Origin: Rhizobium sp. CF080
GTDB lineage: Bacteria; Pseudomonadota; Alphaproteobacteria; Rhizobiales; Rhizobiaceae
DNA length: 64,000 nucleotides
Direction: 5' to 3'
Assembly (NCBI RefSeq): GCF_000282095.2
Contig: NZ_AKKC02000004.1
Location: forward strand, 1,426,001 to 1,490,000
Shown: positions 35,729 through 45,113 of the stretch, in pieces
How positions within the stretch are numbered: position 1 is the stretch's first letter
How the letters are laid out: each line of letters opens with the position of its first letter
Notes under the pieces: model-generated
Told to the model about the DNA's origin: nothing
Databases searched by the model: none
What the model saw: the letters and a program-made list of their open reading frames with translations, nothing else
Made by a program: the position numbers and the translations under genes

Positions 35729-37282
35729 ATGAACGGCGCCGATATGCTGTGTGATGTCCTTCTGGTGAACGGCGTCGATGTCTGCTTTGCCAATCCCGGC
35801 ACATCGGAGATGCATTTCGTCGCCGCACTCGACCGCAAGCCGGCAATGCGCTGCATCCTCGGCCTGTCGGAAGGCGTCGTGACCGGTGCTGCCGACGGTT
35901 ATGCCCGCATGGCGGAAAAGCCGGCAGCGACGCTCCTCCATCTTGGCCCCGGCCTCGCAAACGGCCTTGCTAACCTCCACAATGCCCGCCGCGCCCGCAC
36001 GCCGATACTCAACGTCGTCGGCGACCATGCCTCCTATCATCTGGAATACGACGCGCCGCTCACCAGCGATGTCGAAAGCCTGGCGCGGCCGATGTCCCAT
36101 TGGGTGGGGCGGGCCGCCGGTGCGCACGATATCCGCCGCTGCACCGAGGAAGGTTATGCCGCCGCCCTAGCCAATCGCGGCGTCTCGACGATGATCCTGC
36201 CGGCGGATGCCGCATGGGGCGACGCCAAGCCTGAAGAGCTTTCGCCAACCGCGATCGCTGCACCTGCAGGGATAGATCCTGAGAACTTGAAGGCAGCGGT
36301 CCTTGCGCTACGCAGCGGCAAGAGGGTCGCGATCATCCTGGCGGGTCGTGCTCTGCGCCAAAAGCCGCTCGAAACCGTGAGCCGTATCAGCCACGCGACA
36401 GGGGCTGCGGTATTCTCGACCTCATCCGATCGCTCCGCGCATGGCGCAGGCCGCGGTCTTGTCAGGGCTATTCCCTACAAGATCGAACTTGCGGTCGAGG
36501 CACTCAAGGAATTCGAAATCGCAATCTGCATCGGCCCGGCTCGCCCCGTCAGCTTCTTCGCCTATCCCGGTAAACCAAGCACGACGCTGCCGCCTGCTTG
36601 CGAGATTATCCAGCTCGCCCGGCACGAACACGATCTTGCCGATGTCCTAAGCGTGCTGGCCGACGAACTCGGTATCAGTCGCGACGCGCATTTTACCCGC
36701 AATGCTTTCACGCAGAACGGCATCCAGATCCCGTCGGGCGCATTAACGCCGGATGCGCTCAGCCTTGTCATCGCCCGCCATTTGCCGGAGAACGCCATTA
36801 TTGTCGACGAAGCACTGACCTCGATTGGGCAGTATCACGTGCTGGCGCCGGGCTTGCATCCACATGACTACCTGCGGCTGACAGGCGGCGCGATCGGCAT
36901 CGGCATCCCGCTGGCTGCGGGCGCGGCGATCGGAGCGCCCGACCGTAAGGTCGTGGCGATGCAGGCGGACGGCAGCGGCATGTACACGGTGCAAGGTCTC
37001 TGGACACAGGCCCGCGAACAGCTCGATGTCGTGACAATCGTTTTCGCCAACAGTGCTTATCGGATATTGCAAGGCGAAATGGTCGGAGTCGGTGTCAACT
37101 CATACGGCCATAACGCTCAGCGCATGCTTGATCTCGATGCGCCGAAGCTCGACTGGTGCTCGCTAGCCAAGGGACTGGGCGTCGAGTCCGGCCGCGCGAC
37201 GACCGTCGAGGAATTCGTTAAACTCTATACGGCGGCGCTCGGCCGCAAGGGACCTTTCCTCATCGAAGCCATGATCGCCTGA
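35729..37282 (+). CDS. Thiamine-diphosphate-dependent enzyme, acetolactate synthase / benzoylformate decarboxylase-like
   Basis: 517 residues. N-terminal pyrimidine domain with the activating glutamate in LSEGVVTGAADGYARM, a central domain, and C-terminal ThDP-binding domain with ADGSGMYTVQGLWTQ and an NSAYRILQGEM loop (the GDG-N27-N motif in the form ADGSG). Shorter than acetolactate synthases (about 570) and close to benzoylformate-decarboxylase-type enzymes. It follows gabT after 98 bases that contain a small hairpin (GAGCCG/CGGCTC, about 35656-35670). It may decarboxylate or ligate a 2-oxo acid formed by transamination; substrate unknown. Confidence 0.87.
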   Translation: MNGADMLCDVLLVNGVDVCFANPGTSEMHFVAALDRKPAMRCILGLSEGVVTGAADGYARMAEKPAATLLHLGPGLANGLANLHNARRARTPILNVVGDHASYHLEYDAPLTSDVESLARPMSHWVGRAAGAHDIRRCTEEGYAAALANRGVSTMILPADAAWGDAKPEELSPTAIAAPAGIDPENLKAAVLALRSGKRVAIILAGRALRQKPLETVSRISHATGAAVFSTSSDRSAHGAGRGLVRAIPYKIELAVEALKEFEIAICIGPARPVSFFAYPGKPSTTLPPACEIIQLARHEHDLADVLSVLADELGISRDAHFTRNAFTQNGIQIPSGALTPDALSLVIARHLPENAIIVDEALTSIGQYHVLAPGLHPHDYLRLTGGAIGIGIPLAAGAAIGAPDRKVVAMQADGSGMYTVQGLWTQAREQLDVVTIVFANSAYRILQGEMVGVGVNSYGHNAQRMLDLDAPKLDWCSLAKGLGVESGRATTVEEFVKLYTAALGRKGPFLIEAMIA

Positions 37283-37298
37283 GCCTGCGGGGACGGCG

Positions 37299-37601
37299 GC
37301 GGGTGACATAGCGCAAGCCGACCCCGATGAGGCGTCCTTGATTTTCCAGCATCTGGGGGACGGCAACCTGCACTATTGTGTCAAGCCGCGTCATCGGGCT
37401 CCGGTTGCGGACGCCATATTTTCCGGCGTCGCGGCACTCGGCGGCGGCATCTCGGCAGAACACGGGATCGGCGTCGAGAAGGCGAAATATCTTCGGCTCG
37501 TGCGCAGCGAAGCCGAGATGGCCGCCATGCGCCGGCTGAAGGCAGCGTTCGATCCGAACCACATCCTCAATCGCAACCGCGTCTTCGAACTGCCGGTTTA
37601 G
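37299..37601 (+). pseudogene. C-terminal relic of a GlcD-type FAD-linked oxidase
   Basis: About 100 residues in an open frame without a plausible start. It contains FQHLGDGNLHYCVKP, GGGISAEHGIGVEKAKYLRL and MRRLKAAFDPNHILNRNRVF, which is the C-terminal cap and end of D-lactate/glycolate dehydrogenase-type flavoproteins (about 460-480 residues). The N-terminal FAD domain is missing and the ThDP gene ends directly upstream, so this is the stump of a deletion. Confidence 0.8.
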
Positions 37602-37702
37602 AGCGGTCCTTTCAACGATGAACCAAAAGTGGACACCAGGCGCTGTCACATTGTTCGAACGGCGTCAGCATTGAGGGCCAGCGGGAGTTCATTCAGGCCA
37701 GC

Positions 37703-37810
37703 ACCGCGTTCCAACAGCATTTCATCGCCCAAACGCAGGTTCAAGGAAAAGCCGAAATAAAGCCAGACCGCACGGGCAATGACCTGTGGCGGAAAACGAT
37801 TGTTCCTATA
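37703..37810 (-). mobile_element. Relic of an IS6-family transposase N-terminus
   Basis: On the minus strand a 36-residue segment (YRNNRFPPQVIARAVWLYFG, then FSLNLRLGDEMLLERG) matches the N-terminus of IS6-family transposases, normally followed by the DDE domain. The match ends there and the frame stops at 37646. No terminal inverted repeats were identified. The flanks (37602-37645 and 37811-38115) hold no recognised gene and look like further decayed insertion-sequence DNA. Confidence 0.6.
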
Positions 37811-38115
37811 GACGGCATACTCATCCCCAGCGAAATGTCCTCGAAACGTCAAGCCGACAGCAGTGTAACGGCGCCATGGATACATGGTCGGCGTTCGATA
37901 GAGCTCATCGGTGCGCGCAATGTTAACTCCTGGGAGTGGCCATCGCTTTCGAGAAAGCCGGCCTGCCAATAGAATCCGGTGCAGGTTATCTGGCACTCAA
38001 TCCAAACCGAGGCAAACCTGCTTAGGCTGGGCCGATGTGGTTGCACAGAAATAACGATTTGCCATTGTGGCCCGGCTTCGGCGAACGTGGAATGGACATC
38101 AAGGAGAGACGGACG

Positions 38116-39036
38116 TTGGCGCGACAACACAAGGTCATTTTGGATTGCGACCCGGGCGTGGACGACGCGCTTGCTCTGATGCTGGCGCTTGCGGCGCCCG
38201 ATGCCGTGAAGATCATTGGCATAACGACCGTCGCGGGCAATGTGCCGCTGGAACATACGACGCGGAATGCCCGGGGACTGCTTGCTCTGGCCGATCGCCT
38301 CGATATTCCCGTGCATGCAGGCTGTGCGCGACCCATCATGCGAACCACCGGACATCGATCAGTCATGCACGGCGGCGAAGGTCTGGGTGGCGTGGTGCTC
38401 GATCCCAGCGCCGTGCCGCTTGGGCAAGCCCATGCAGTGGACTTCATCATCGACCAGGTGATGGCCCACCCGGGCGAGATCACGCTTTGCCCGATCGGCC
38501 CGATGACGAATGTAGCGCTGGCAATGATCAAAGAGCCACGGCTGTCGAAGAACCTGCGCGAGATCGTTTTCATGGGCGGCGCAGCGTTCTGCCCGGGAAA
38601 CACGACAGCGGCGGCGGAATTCAACATCTATGTCGATCCGCAAGCAGCGCATGTCGTGTTGTCCAGCGGGGTCAAGCTGACGATGATCGGTCTCGACGTG
38701 ACGCGCAAAGCGCTCATCGATCGGGATCTGCTCAACGCGCTTATCTCGGCACAAGCCGAGATGCCGCGACTGCTCGGCGGCATGCTGGCCTCCTACTCGG
38801 CTGGGGATCCCTGCCTGCATGACCCTTGCGCAATCGCTTGGCTGATAAACCCTATGCTATTTGAAGGTGTTGATGCATTTGTCGAGGTCGACTGCGGATC
38901 AGGACCGAATTTCGGAAAGACCGTCGCCCACATTTCCGATCGCCATCTCGCCGGCCGCAAGCCAAATTGTCACGTTGTTACGTCCGTCGACAATGTTGAG
39001 ATACTGCAGTTCTTGCGCAACCGTCTTTCACTTTAG
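38116..39036 (+). CDS. Nucleoside hydrolase (inosine-uridine-preferring family)
   Basis: Hydrolyses the N-glycosidic bond of ribonucleosides. The calcium-binding opening ILDCDPGVDDALALMLAL is at the N-terminus, and further signatures are GPMTNVALAM, EFNIYVDPQAAHVV and the late HDPCAIAWLI. TTG at 38116 has AAGGAG 9 bases upstream and gives 306 residues, the normal size; ATG codons at 38092 or 38035 are in frame but badly placed. It stands alone, with a decayed region upstream and a LysR gene converging from the right. Confidence 0.87.
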   Translation: MARQHKVILDCDPGVDDALALMLALAAPDAVKIIGITTVAGNVPLEHTTRNARGLLALADRLDIPVHAGCARPIMRTTGHRSVMHGGEGLGGVVLDPSAVPLGQAHAVDFIIDQVMAHPGEITLCPIGPMTNVALAMIKEPRLSKNLREIVFMGGAAFCPGNTTAAAEFNIYVDPQAAHVVLSSGVKLTMIGLDVTRKALIDRDLLNALISAQAEMPRLLGGMLASYSAGDPCLHDPCAIAWLINPMLFEGVDAFVEVDCGSGPNFGKTVAHISDRHLAGRKPNCHVVTSVDNVEILQFLRNRLSL

Positions 39037-39151
39037 AAAGTAATTTTTTAGCCTAAACCATCATGTGGGATGGCAAATCCGCCAGGCAGTTTGGATGGAT
39101 TACCTCGCAAGGCGCCGCTTATCTCTTGACGTGGATATCGCATGCGGGGTG

Positions 39152-40078
39152 TCACCCACCGGTGGCGGAGTGCTCTTTCGATCTTGATGCGATCTTCTCC
39201 GTAAGATCGACGAAATTGCGAATGAGGGCGAGCCGCGCATCGGCACGGTGGGCGACGTAAAGCGGCAGGGGGGGCAGTTCGCCGGGCAATAAGGGCCGAT
39301 AGACCACAGACTCCCGATGAAGCACCCGCATCGACGCCGGCACTACCGTCAGGCCCCGGCCACCGGCCACCAGATTGATGGCGGCGATGATTCGAGAAAC
39401 CTCATCGACGATCCGGGGTGTGACGCCGGCGGTACGGAAGGTTTCCGTAAGTCGTTCAAATATCCCAGGCCCGTCCGTGCGCCGATAGACGACCATATCG
39501 ACATCATGAAGCATGCCAAGCGTCAGGGGTTCATCTTCCGCCTGGGCGTAGGGGTGGCTGCGCGGGACTGCGACCAGCATGTCCTCTTCTGACAGAGCCC
39601 GCGCCGTCAGCTCCGGAAAGCGCTTCGCATCAATGTGCAGCAATGCGACATCGACGCGTTGCTGCTGCAGGGCCAGAATCAACTCGTAGGTCTCGCTCTC
39701 CTCGACCGCGATCTCGGCCAGCGGAAAGGCCCGCCGGAACTGCTGGAGGAACTGCGGCGCAAGTACATGCAGAGAAGCCGAACTCGTAAAGCCGACCGAT
39801 AGTCGTCCGCTTTCGCCCTGGCTGAAACGTCGCACATTGTCGACGGCCAATTGCGCCCTTCTGAGAATATCGCGTGCCTCCTCCAGGAACAGCTCGCCCG
39901 AACTGTTCAGCGCGACCTTGCGCGGGGACCGATCGAACAAAGGGACGCCAAGCTCATATTCAAGATCGCGGATCTGCTGGCCAAGTGGCGGCTGCTGGAT
40001 ATGAAGGCGCTCCGCCGCGCGATTGAAACTCCCCTCCTCTGCAACGGCCACGAAATATCTGAGATGTCTGAGCTCCAT
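39152..40078 (-). CDS. LysR family transcriptional regulator (BenM/CatM-like)
   Basis: 308 residues. The N-terminal HTH (GSFNRAAERLHIQQPPLGQQ, about residues 16-35) with QPPLGQQIRDLE is the variant common in regulators of aromatic catabolism such as BenM and CatM. The effector domain begins GRLSVGFTSSASLHVLAPQF. It is divergent from the monooxygenase operon with 110 bases between starts, and so probably activates it in response to the aromatic substrate or an intermediate. Confidence 0.92.
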   Translation of the reverse strand: MELRHLRYFVAVAEEGSFNRAAERLHIQQPPLGQQIRDLEYELGVPLFDRSPRKVALNSSGELFLEEARDILRRAQLAVDNVRRFSQGESGRLSVGFTSSASLHVLAPQFLQQFRRAFPLAEIAVEESETYELILALQQQRVDVALLHIDAKRFPELTARALSEEDMLVAVPRSHPYAQAEDEPLTLGMLHDVDMVVYRRTDGPGIFERLTETFRTAGVTPRIVDEVSRIIAAINLVAGGRGLTVVPASMRVLHRESVVYRPLLPGELPPLPLYVAHRADARLALIRNFVDLTEKIASRSKEHSATGG

Positions 40079-40188
40079 CGGATAATTTAGAACCTTTTGA
40101 GTTTAAGTGTTGAACAATATAAATATTTTACATGCAGATGTCACGCCTCTAGGCTCCTCCAACTTGACCGACACACGGAGGAGACGAC

Positions 40189-41349
40189 ATGGCCAAGAGC
40201 AAACCGAAGATCGCAATCATTGGAGCCGGCATGGGCGGGCTTGCCGCTGCGGCGACACTGCGCAAGGTCGGTATCGACGTCCAGGTTTACGAGCAGGCGC
40301 CGAAATTCGCGCGCGTCGGCGCTGGCATCCAGATGCTGCCCAATTCGTCGCATGTGCTGCGCGGCATCGGCGTGCTGGATCGCCTCAAGAAGATTGCCTT
40401 CGAACCCTATTCCCACCTCAACCGCGTCTGGGACACGGGCGAGATCAAGCGCGAGCTGCCGATGCCGGAGAGCCTCTACGGTGCACCGTTCCTCTGCATG
40501 CATCGCGCCGATCTGCATGAGGCGCTTTACTCGGTGCTTCCGCCTGAGATCGTCCATCTCGGCAAGAAGCTCGTCGGTCTCGATCAGGAACGCGGCGGCG
40601 TCAGCCTTTCCTTCGCCGACAGCACCAAGGTCGAAGCCGATGCGGTTATTGCCGCTGATGGCGTTCACTCGCTGGTGCGCGAGATCATCGTCGGCCCGGA
40701 CGCGCCGCTGCACAAGGGGCGTATCGCCTATCGTGCGGTCTTCGATGCCAGCCTGATGAACGGGGGCAAGATTGCGCCCTCAAGAACGAAGTGGTGGGGC
40801 GTCGATCGGCACATCGTGATCTATTACACAGCCGCAGACCACAGCTCGCTGTATTTCGTCACCAGCGTTCCCGAGCCGGCGGACTGGATGACGGCCGAAT
40901 CCTGGTCGGCAAAGGGCGATGTCAAGGAATTGAGAGCGGCTTACGAAGGCTTCCATCCGGAAGTGCAGATGGTGCTCAACGCCTGCCCGGATTGCCATAA
41001 ATGGGCCATTCTCGAACGCGAACCGCTGCCGCGCTGGAGCGACGGCCGTGTTGCGCTTCTGGGCGATGCTTGCCATCCCATGACGCCCTATATGGCTCAG
41101 GGTGCCGCAACCTCCATCGAGGACGCCGCCGTGCTGGCACGCTGCCTCGAGGCCGTCGACAATGACGACATCGAAGGTGCCTTCCGCCGCTACGAGGCAA
41201 ACCGCAAGCCGCGTACGTCTCGCATCCAGGCGATCTCCAGCGCCAACACATGGATGTCTGGTGGCAACGACGATACAACCTGGCTCTACGGCTATGACGC
41301 CTGGAACGTGCCGCTCGTGGGCGAAAACGAACTGGCCATGGCCGGCTGA
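40189..41349 (+). CDS. FAD-dependent aromatic monooxygenase, 6-hydroxynicotinate 3-monooxygenase (NicC)-like
   Basis: 386-residue class A flavoprotein monooxygenase. Motifs: GxGxxG in IIGAGMGGLAAAATLR, the DG motif in VIAADGVHSLVRE and the GD motif in LLGDACHPMTPYMAQGAA. The KWWGVDRHIVIYYT segment matches the NicC substrate region, and its His and Tyr plus the His of GDACHPM correspond to the residues used by NicC. Family members decarboxylate and hydroxylate aromatic acids such as 6-hydroxynicotinate or salicylate. GGAGGA precedes the ATG. The other nicotinate ring-cleavage genes (nicX, nicF, nicE) are not present, so a different hydroxyaromatic acid is possible. Confidence 0.88.
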   Translation: MAKSKPKIAIIGAGMGGLAAAATLRKVGIDVQVYEQAPKFARVGAGIQMLPNSSHVLRGIGVLDRLKKIAFEPYSHLNRVWDTGEIKRELPMPESLYGAPFLCMHRADLHEALYSVLPPEIVHLGKKLVGLDQERGGVSLSFADSTKVEADAVIAADGVHSLVREIIVGPDAPLHKGRIAYRAVFDASLMNGGKIAPSRTKWWGVDRHIVIYYTAADHSSLYFVTSVPEPADWMTAESWSAKGDVKELRAAYEGFHPEVQMVLNACPDCHKWAILEREPLPRWSDGRVALLGDACHPMTPYMAQGAATSIEDAAVLARCLEAVDNDDIEGAFRRYEANRKPRTSRIQAISSANTWMSGGNDDTTWLYGYDAWNVPLVGENELAMAG

Positions 41350-41362
41350 TCGGAACAGCGCA

Positions 41363-42199
41363 ATGTTGCAGCAAGAAGCCCGCATGATGGACGGTCGCTA
41401 CGAGTTCGTGACCGTCTCGGACCAGGCAACCATCGCCTTCCGACGATACGGCACGCCGGGAAAGCCGCGCCTGCTGCTGATCCATTCGCTCGCCCTTGAC
41501 GGCAGCATCTGGACGGATGTCGTCTCCGGACTGGAGGCGCAGGCCGAGATAATCTGCATCGACTGCCGCGGGCATGGCTGGAGCAGCCGCGCGCCCCTTT
41601 CCCACGCTATCGAACGCTATGCCGATGATATCGCCGAGGTTCTCGACAAAGTCGGCTGGGATCAGGCGGTTGTTGCGGGCTGCTCTATGGGCGGCTGCAT
41701 TACGCAGGCTTTTGCCGCCCGTCATCCGAAACGGGTTTCGGCCATGACTCTTATCGATACCACGGCTTGGTATGGGGAAGAGGCACCGCAGGAATGGCGG
41801 GCCCGGGCTGCGAAAGCGCGGGCCGAAGGCCTCGCCTCGATGGCCGCCTTCCAGGCAACCCGTTGGTTCGGTAACCGCTTTCGGGCGGAAAATCCGCGCA
41901 AGATCCAGGAGATGATGGAGATCTTTGTCCGCAACGATCTCGATGCCTATGAGGCAACCTGCATCATGCTCGGAAATGCCGATCTTCGCAGTGCGCTTTC
42001 CGGCTTTCATTTCCCGGTTTCCGTCATCGTCGGCGAAGAAGACTATGCGACCCCGGTCGAGAGTGCACGCCAGCTTGCCGAGGCGATCCCCGGGGCGTCC
42101 TTGACGATCCTGCCGGGCGCCCGGCATCTGACGCCGATAGAATGCAGCGATGACGTCGCCGAGGCGATCGGCAAGATCATCGAAGCTGCCGCCAAATAG
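41363..42199 (+). CDS. Alpha/beta-fold hydrolase (enol-lactonase/NicD-like)
   Basis: 278 residues. It has the oxyanion region LLLIHSLALDG, the nucleophile elbow GCSMGG near residue 110 (Ser in GxSxGG), an acid in EEDYATP and a late His in GARHLTP. The pattern lies between 3-oxoadipate enol-lactonase (PcaD) and the deformylase NicD. It follows the monooxygenase gene after 13 bases, so it should act on a ring-cleavage or hydroxylation product. A hairpin follows at 42206-42231. Confidence 0.87.
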   Translation: MLQQEARMMDGRYEFVTVSDQATIAFRRYGTPGKPRLLLIHSLALDGSIWTDVVSGLEAQAEIICIDCRGHGWSSRAPLSHAIERYADDIAEVLDKVGWDQAVVAGCSMGGCITQAFAARHPKRVSAMTLIDTTAWYGEEAPQEWRARAAKARAEGLASMAAFQATRWFGNRFRAENPRKIQEMMEIFVRNDLDAYEATCIMLGNADLRSALSGFHFPVSVIVGEEDYATPVESARQLAEAIPGASLTILPGARHLTPIECSDDVAEAIGKIIEAAAK

Positions 42200-42205
42200 G
42201 GCGAA

Positions 42206-42231
42206 GCTGGCGGCCAGGAGGCGCCGCCAGC
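42206..42231 (+). terminator. Intercistronic stem-loop between hydrolase and MFS genes
   Basis: GCTGGCGG and CCGCCAGC pair perfectly around a 10-base loop, followed by CTGTTTAAC. Only a short T-run follows, so it may attenuate rather than stop transcription before the MFS gene. Confidence 0.5.
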
Positions 42232-42262
42232 CTGTTTAACCGTGCTGATCTGGGAGGATGAT

Positions 42263-43723
42263 ATGCACGATAACAATAGCATACTGGTCGCTGGCTCAGC
42301 TGCAGGCGAAGTCTCGCAAGACAGCCCGCAGCAGACGCCACCGACAGGCCGCGCCGCGGTTTTGACCGCGCGCTTCGAAGCGATCCCTTTTACATCCTGG
42401 CATCGCCGGGCGCGTATCATCATGGGCAGCGCCACATTTCTCGATGCCTTCGATGCGCTTTCGCTTGCGTTTGTCCTGCCGATCCTGATCAAGCTCTGGG
42501 CGCTGACGCCGGCTCAAATCGGCTGGATGATCGCGGCAAGCTATATCGGCCAGCTCGTCGGCGCGCTGCTCTTCAGCCGCCTTGCGGAGACGCTCGGCCG
42601 CGTTCACATGGCTGCATCCGCCACCGCGCTGATGTCGGTCATGAGCCTCGCCTGCATATTGGCCGGCGATTTCCAGATGCTGTTCATTTGCCGGCTGATC
42701 CAAGGTATCGGGGTCGGCGGCGAAATGCCCGTTGCGGCCACCTATATCAGCGAGCTTTTGCGCGCCAAGGGGCGCGGGCGCAACTTCATGCTCTACGAGC
42801 TGATCTTTCCGATCGGGTTGATGGTGACAGGCCAGGTCGGCACGTTAATCGTGCCGGTCTTTGGCTGGAAATCGTTGTTCCTGCTTGGCGGGATTCCAGG
42901 CCTGCTCATCGCCTATCTGGTGTACCGATTACCGGAATCGCCGCGCTGGCTGATCGGCCAGGGCCGGCTGGACGAAGCCGAAAAAGTGATATGCCAGGCT
43001 GAGGAAAGTGCGCGGCGCAAGGATCCCGGCTATTCCTTCGATGACCGCGCCTATAACGAAGCGACATTGACGCTCGGTGGCCAAAGCGAGGCCGCTGCGC
43101 CGCGGCCACGCAGCCGCTGGCGAGAGCTGCTGTCGCCCACCTTCCGCGTGCGTACTATCGTCGCATGGATCCTCTGGGCGAGCTCGTTCTTCGTGGCCAA
43201 CAGCCTGAACAACTGGATGCCGACGCTCTACCATACCGTCTATTCGCTCGAACTCGGCAGTGCTCTGCGGGCAGCCTCGATGACCAATGTCGCGCAGGTC
43301 GTCATTCTGTTTGCCTGCGCCTTCTGCATCGATCGTATCGGGAGGCGCACCTGGGCTATCGTCTCCTTCCTGGTCGGCGCCGTTCTCTTGGCTGCACTCG
43401 CCGCCGGTGGTGCGAGCAGCCTCTGGTCGCTCATTCTGCTCGCGACTCTCGCCTATGGCGTCGTTGGCTCCGTCAACGCCGTGCTTTACCTCTACACGCC
43501 GGAAATCTATCCGACACGAATGCGTGCGGTCGGAACGGGTCTTGCCACTTCATGGCTGCGCATCGCCTCGGCCGTCGGGCCGGCGACGGTCGGCTATATG
43601 GTCGGTACGCAAGGCATCAAGTCAGTCTTCATCATGTTCGGGATCGTTGCCGTGATCGGCGCGCTTGCCGCAACCCAGATGATCGAGACCGGTGGGCGCA
43701 AGCTCGAGGACATCTCCTCCTAG
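42263..43723 (+). CDS. MFS transporter of the aromatic acid:H+ symporter (AAHS) type
   Basis: 486-residue inner-membrane symporter with 12 predicted helices. The first-loop motif (LAETLGRVHMAA) and the sugar-porter-like RLIQGIGVGGEMPVAATYIS and PESPRWLIGQ segments are as in PcaK/BenK-like transporters. A conserved Asp in FLDAFDALSLAFV on helix 1 is also typical. GGGAGG lies 5 bases before ATG 42263. As third gene after the monooxygenase it is the likely importer of the aromatic substrate. Confidence 0.9.
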   Translation: MHDNNSILVAGSAAGEVSQDSPQQTPPTGRAAVLTARFEAIPFTSWHRRARIIMGSATFLDAFDALSLAFVLPILIKLWALTPAQIGWMIAASYIGQLVGALLFSRLAETLGRVHMAASATALMSVMSLACILAGDFQMLFICRLIQGIGVGGEMPVAATYISELLRAKGRGRNFMLYELIFPIGLMVTGQVGTLIVPVFGWKSLFLLGGIPGLLIAYLVYRLPESPRWLIGQGRLDEAEKVICQAEESARRKDPGYSFDDRAYNEATLTLGGQSEAAAPRPRSRWRELLSPTFRVRTIVAWILWASSFFVANSLNNWMPTLYHTVYSLELGSALRAASMTNVAQVVILFACAFCIDRIGRRTWAIVSFLVGAVLLAALAAGGASSLWSLILLATLAYGVVGSVNAVLYLYTPEIYPTRMRAVGTGLATSWLRIASAVGPATVGYMVGTQGIKSVFIMFGIVAVIGALAATQMIETGGRKLEDISS

Positions 43724-43753
43724 GCGAAGTTCCGCTCGGCGGCGCGCCACAAA

Positions 43754-43784
43754 AGAAGCCTCGGTACTAATGGTGCCGAGGCTT
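43754..43784. terminator. Bidirectional terminator between convergent operons
   Basis: GAAGCCTCGG at 43754-43763 pairs with CCGAGGCTTC at 43775-43784, extended by three further pairs (one G-T) towards a TAATG loop. It lies 30 bases after the MFS stop and 83 bases from the end of the converging oxidase gene. Confidence 0.8.
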
Positions 43785-43867
43785 CGACATTTCTGAGGCG
43801 TCAGACGCCGGACGGCGCAGCCTCCTGCTCTTTGCGGACCGCGGCCGAGTCGAGGCTGGCTAACCGT

Positions 43868-45106
43868 TTATCCAAACAACATCTTCAAGTGGTCGTTCAG
43901 GAACCGGCCCTTCGGATCCAGATCCCGTCTCAGCGCTCGAAACTCTTTGGCGCGAGGGTAAAGCTTCGTGACGTCATCCGTGTCGAGGAAATGCATCTTT
44001 CCCCAATGCGGGCGAGAGTTGTATCCCCGTAGAATTTGATCGACGTCCTTCAGGAAGGGCCAGTAGTCGATACCCGGACCGCCCGACACCGACAGGGTGA
44101 TGCTATCCTGGCGGTGGAAGGGGCTCATCCATGCCGGATCGCCGGCGGTAAAGCGGTATTCGATCGGATAGATGCAGTTGGTGTGCTTGTTCAGCATCAG
44201 ATCCCGGACGGCCCTTATCGCGGCCTTGCCGTGCTCGAGGGGAACCGCATATTCCAGTTCGACGAAATTCGGCACGTATTCGATCGGATAAACCTCGGAA
44301 CTATAGGCGATCTTTTCGAATTCGCTCTCCATCGGAGCGGCTTCGGTGATATCCATCACCTTCATCTCGCAGACATCGGCCAGCTTGTTCGTACTCGATA
44401 CCGCAGACGTGTCCGCAAGGCAGTACAGATGGCGGCTTTCCGGCGTCGGGCACCAGAAGAAGCCGAAATGGCGATGTTTTGAAGCCAGTTCGTCGTGACG
44501 CTCCATGCAAGTCTCGAAGTCGTCCCGCCAGAGACGTTCGTGCAGATTATAGGCGTCCATCACGTTGAGCGTCAGCGAGGATATCACACCGAGCGTTCCG
44601 ACCGAAACCTGGGCTGCGTGCAGCATGTCGCTGTCGCTACCGTCGATATCGACAATGTCTCCAGTAGCGGTGACGATCCGCATACCGGCAATCGACGAGG
44701 CCAGGTTTCCGAGCTTGATCCCGGTTCCGTGGGTTCCGGTCGTAAACGCGCCGGCGACAGCCTGGCTGTCGATGTCGCCCTGGTTGATCAATGAAAGACC
44801 ATGTTCTTTCAGCGTCCTGCCGACTTCGTTGATGCGCGTTCCGCCCGCCACCGTGATCTGTTTCCGCTCACGGTCGATGTTCTGCACGCCGCGCAGATTT
44901 GCGAGCGACAGTAACAGCCCGTTGGTGCCGACAACGGGTGTGAAGGAATGTCCCGAGCCCGAAACACGGACTGCCAGATCATGTATATCGGCTTCGTGGA
45001 CAAGCTCTGCCACTTCGGCTTCCGTTTCTGGCGATGCCTTGAATTGTGAAACGCAATATTGATTGCCGACCCAGTTGCGCCACAGGCCGCCTTTTTCCAG
45101 AGCCAT
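43868..45106 (-). CDS. FAD-binding oxidase of the D-arabinono-1,4-lactone / L-gulonolactone oxidase family
   Basis: 412-residue VAO-fold flavoprotein. The FAD domain shows VRVSGSGHSFTPVV, whose His is the covalent FAD attachment residue in this family, and GTHGTGIKLGNLASSI. The C-terminal ALO domain ends with RPHWGKMHFLDT and DPKGRFLNDHLKMLFG, the family signature. No secretion signal is visible. It oxidises a sugar lactone or alditol with O2 or a cytochrome. The start at 45106 leaves 7 bases to the stop of the upstream SDR gene, so the two form an operon. Confidence 0.88.
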   Translation of the reverse strand: MALEKGGLWRNWVGNQYCVSQFKASPETEAEVAELVHEADIHDLAVRVSGSGHSFTPVVGTNGLLLSLANLRGVQNIDRERKQITVAGGTRINEVGRTLKEHGLSLINQGDIDSQAVAGAFTTGTHGTGIKLGNLASSIAGMRIVTATGDIVDIDGSDSDMLHAAQVSVGTLGVISSLTLNVMDAYNLHERLWRDDFETCMERHDELASKHRHFGFFWCPTPESRHLYCLADTSAVSSTNKLADVCEMKVMDITEAAPMESEFEKIAYSSEVYPIEYVPNFVELEYAVPLEHGKAAIRAVRDLMLNKHTNCIYPIEYRFTAGDPAWMSPFHRQDSITLSVSGGPGIDYWPFLKDVDQILRGYNSRPHWGKMHFLDTDDVTKLYPRAKEFRALRRDLDPKGRFLNDHLKMLFG

Positions 45107-45113
45107 TTTTCCC

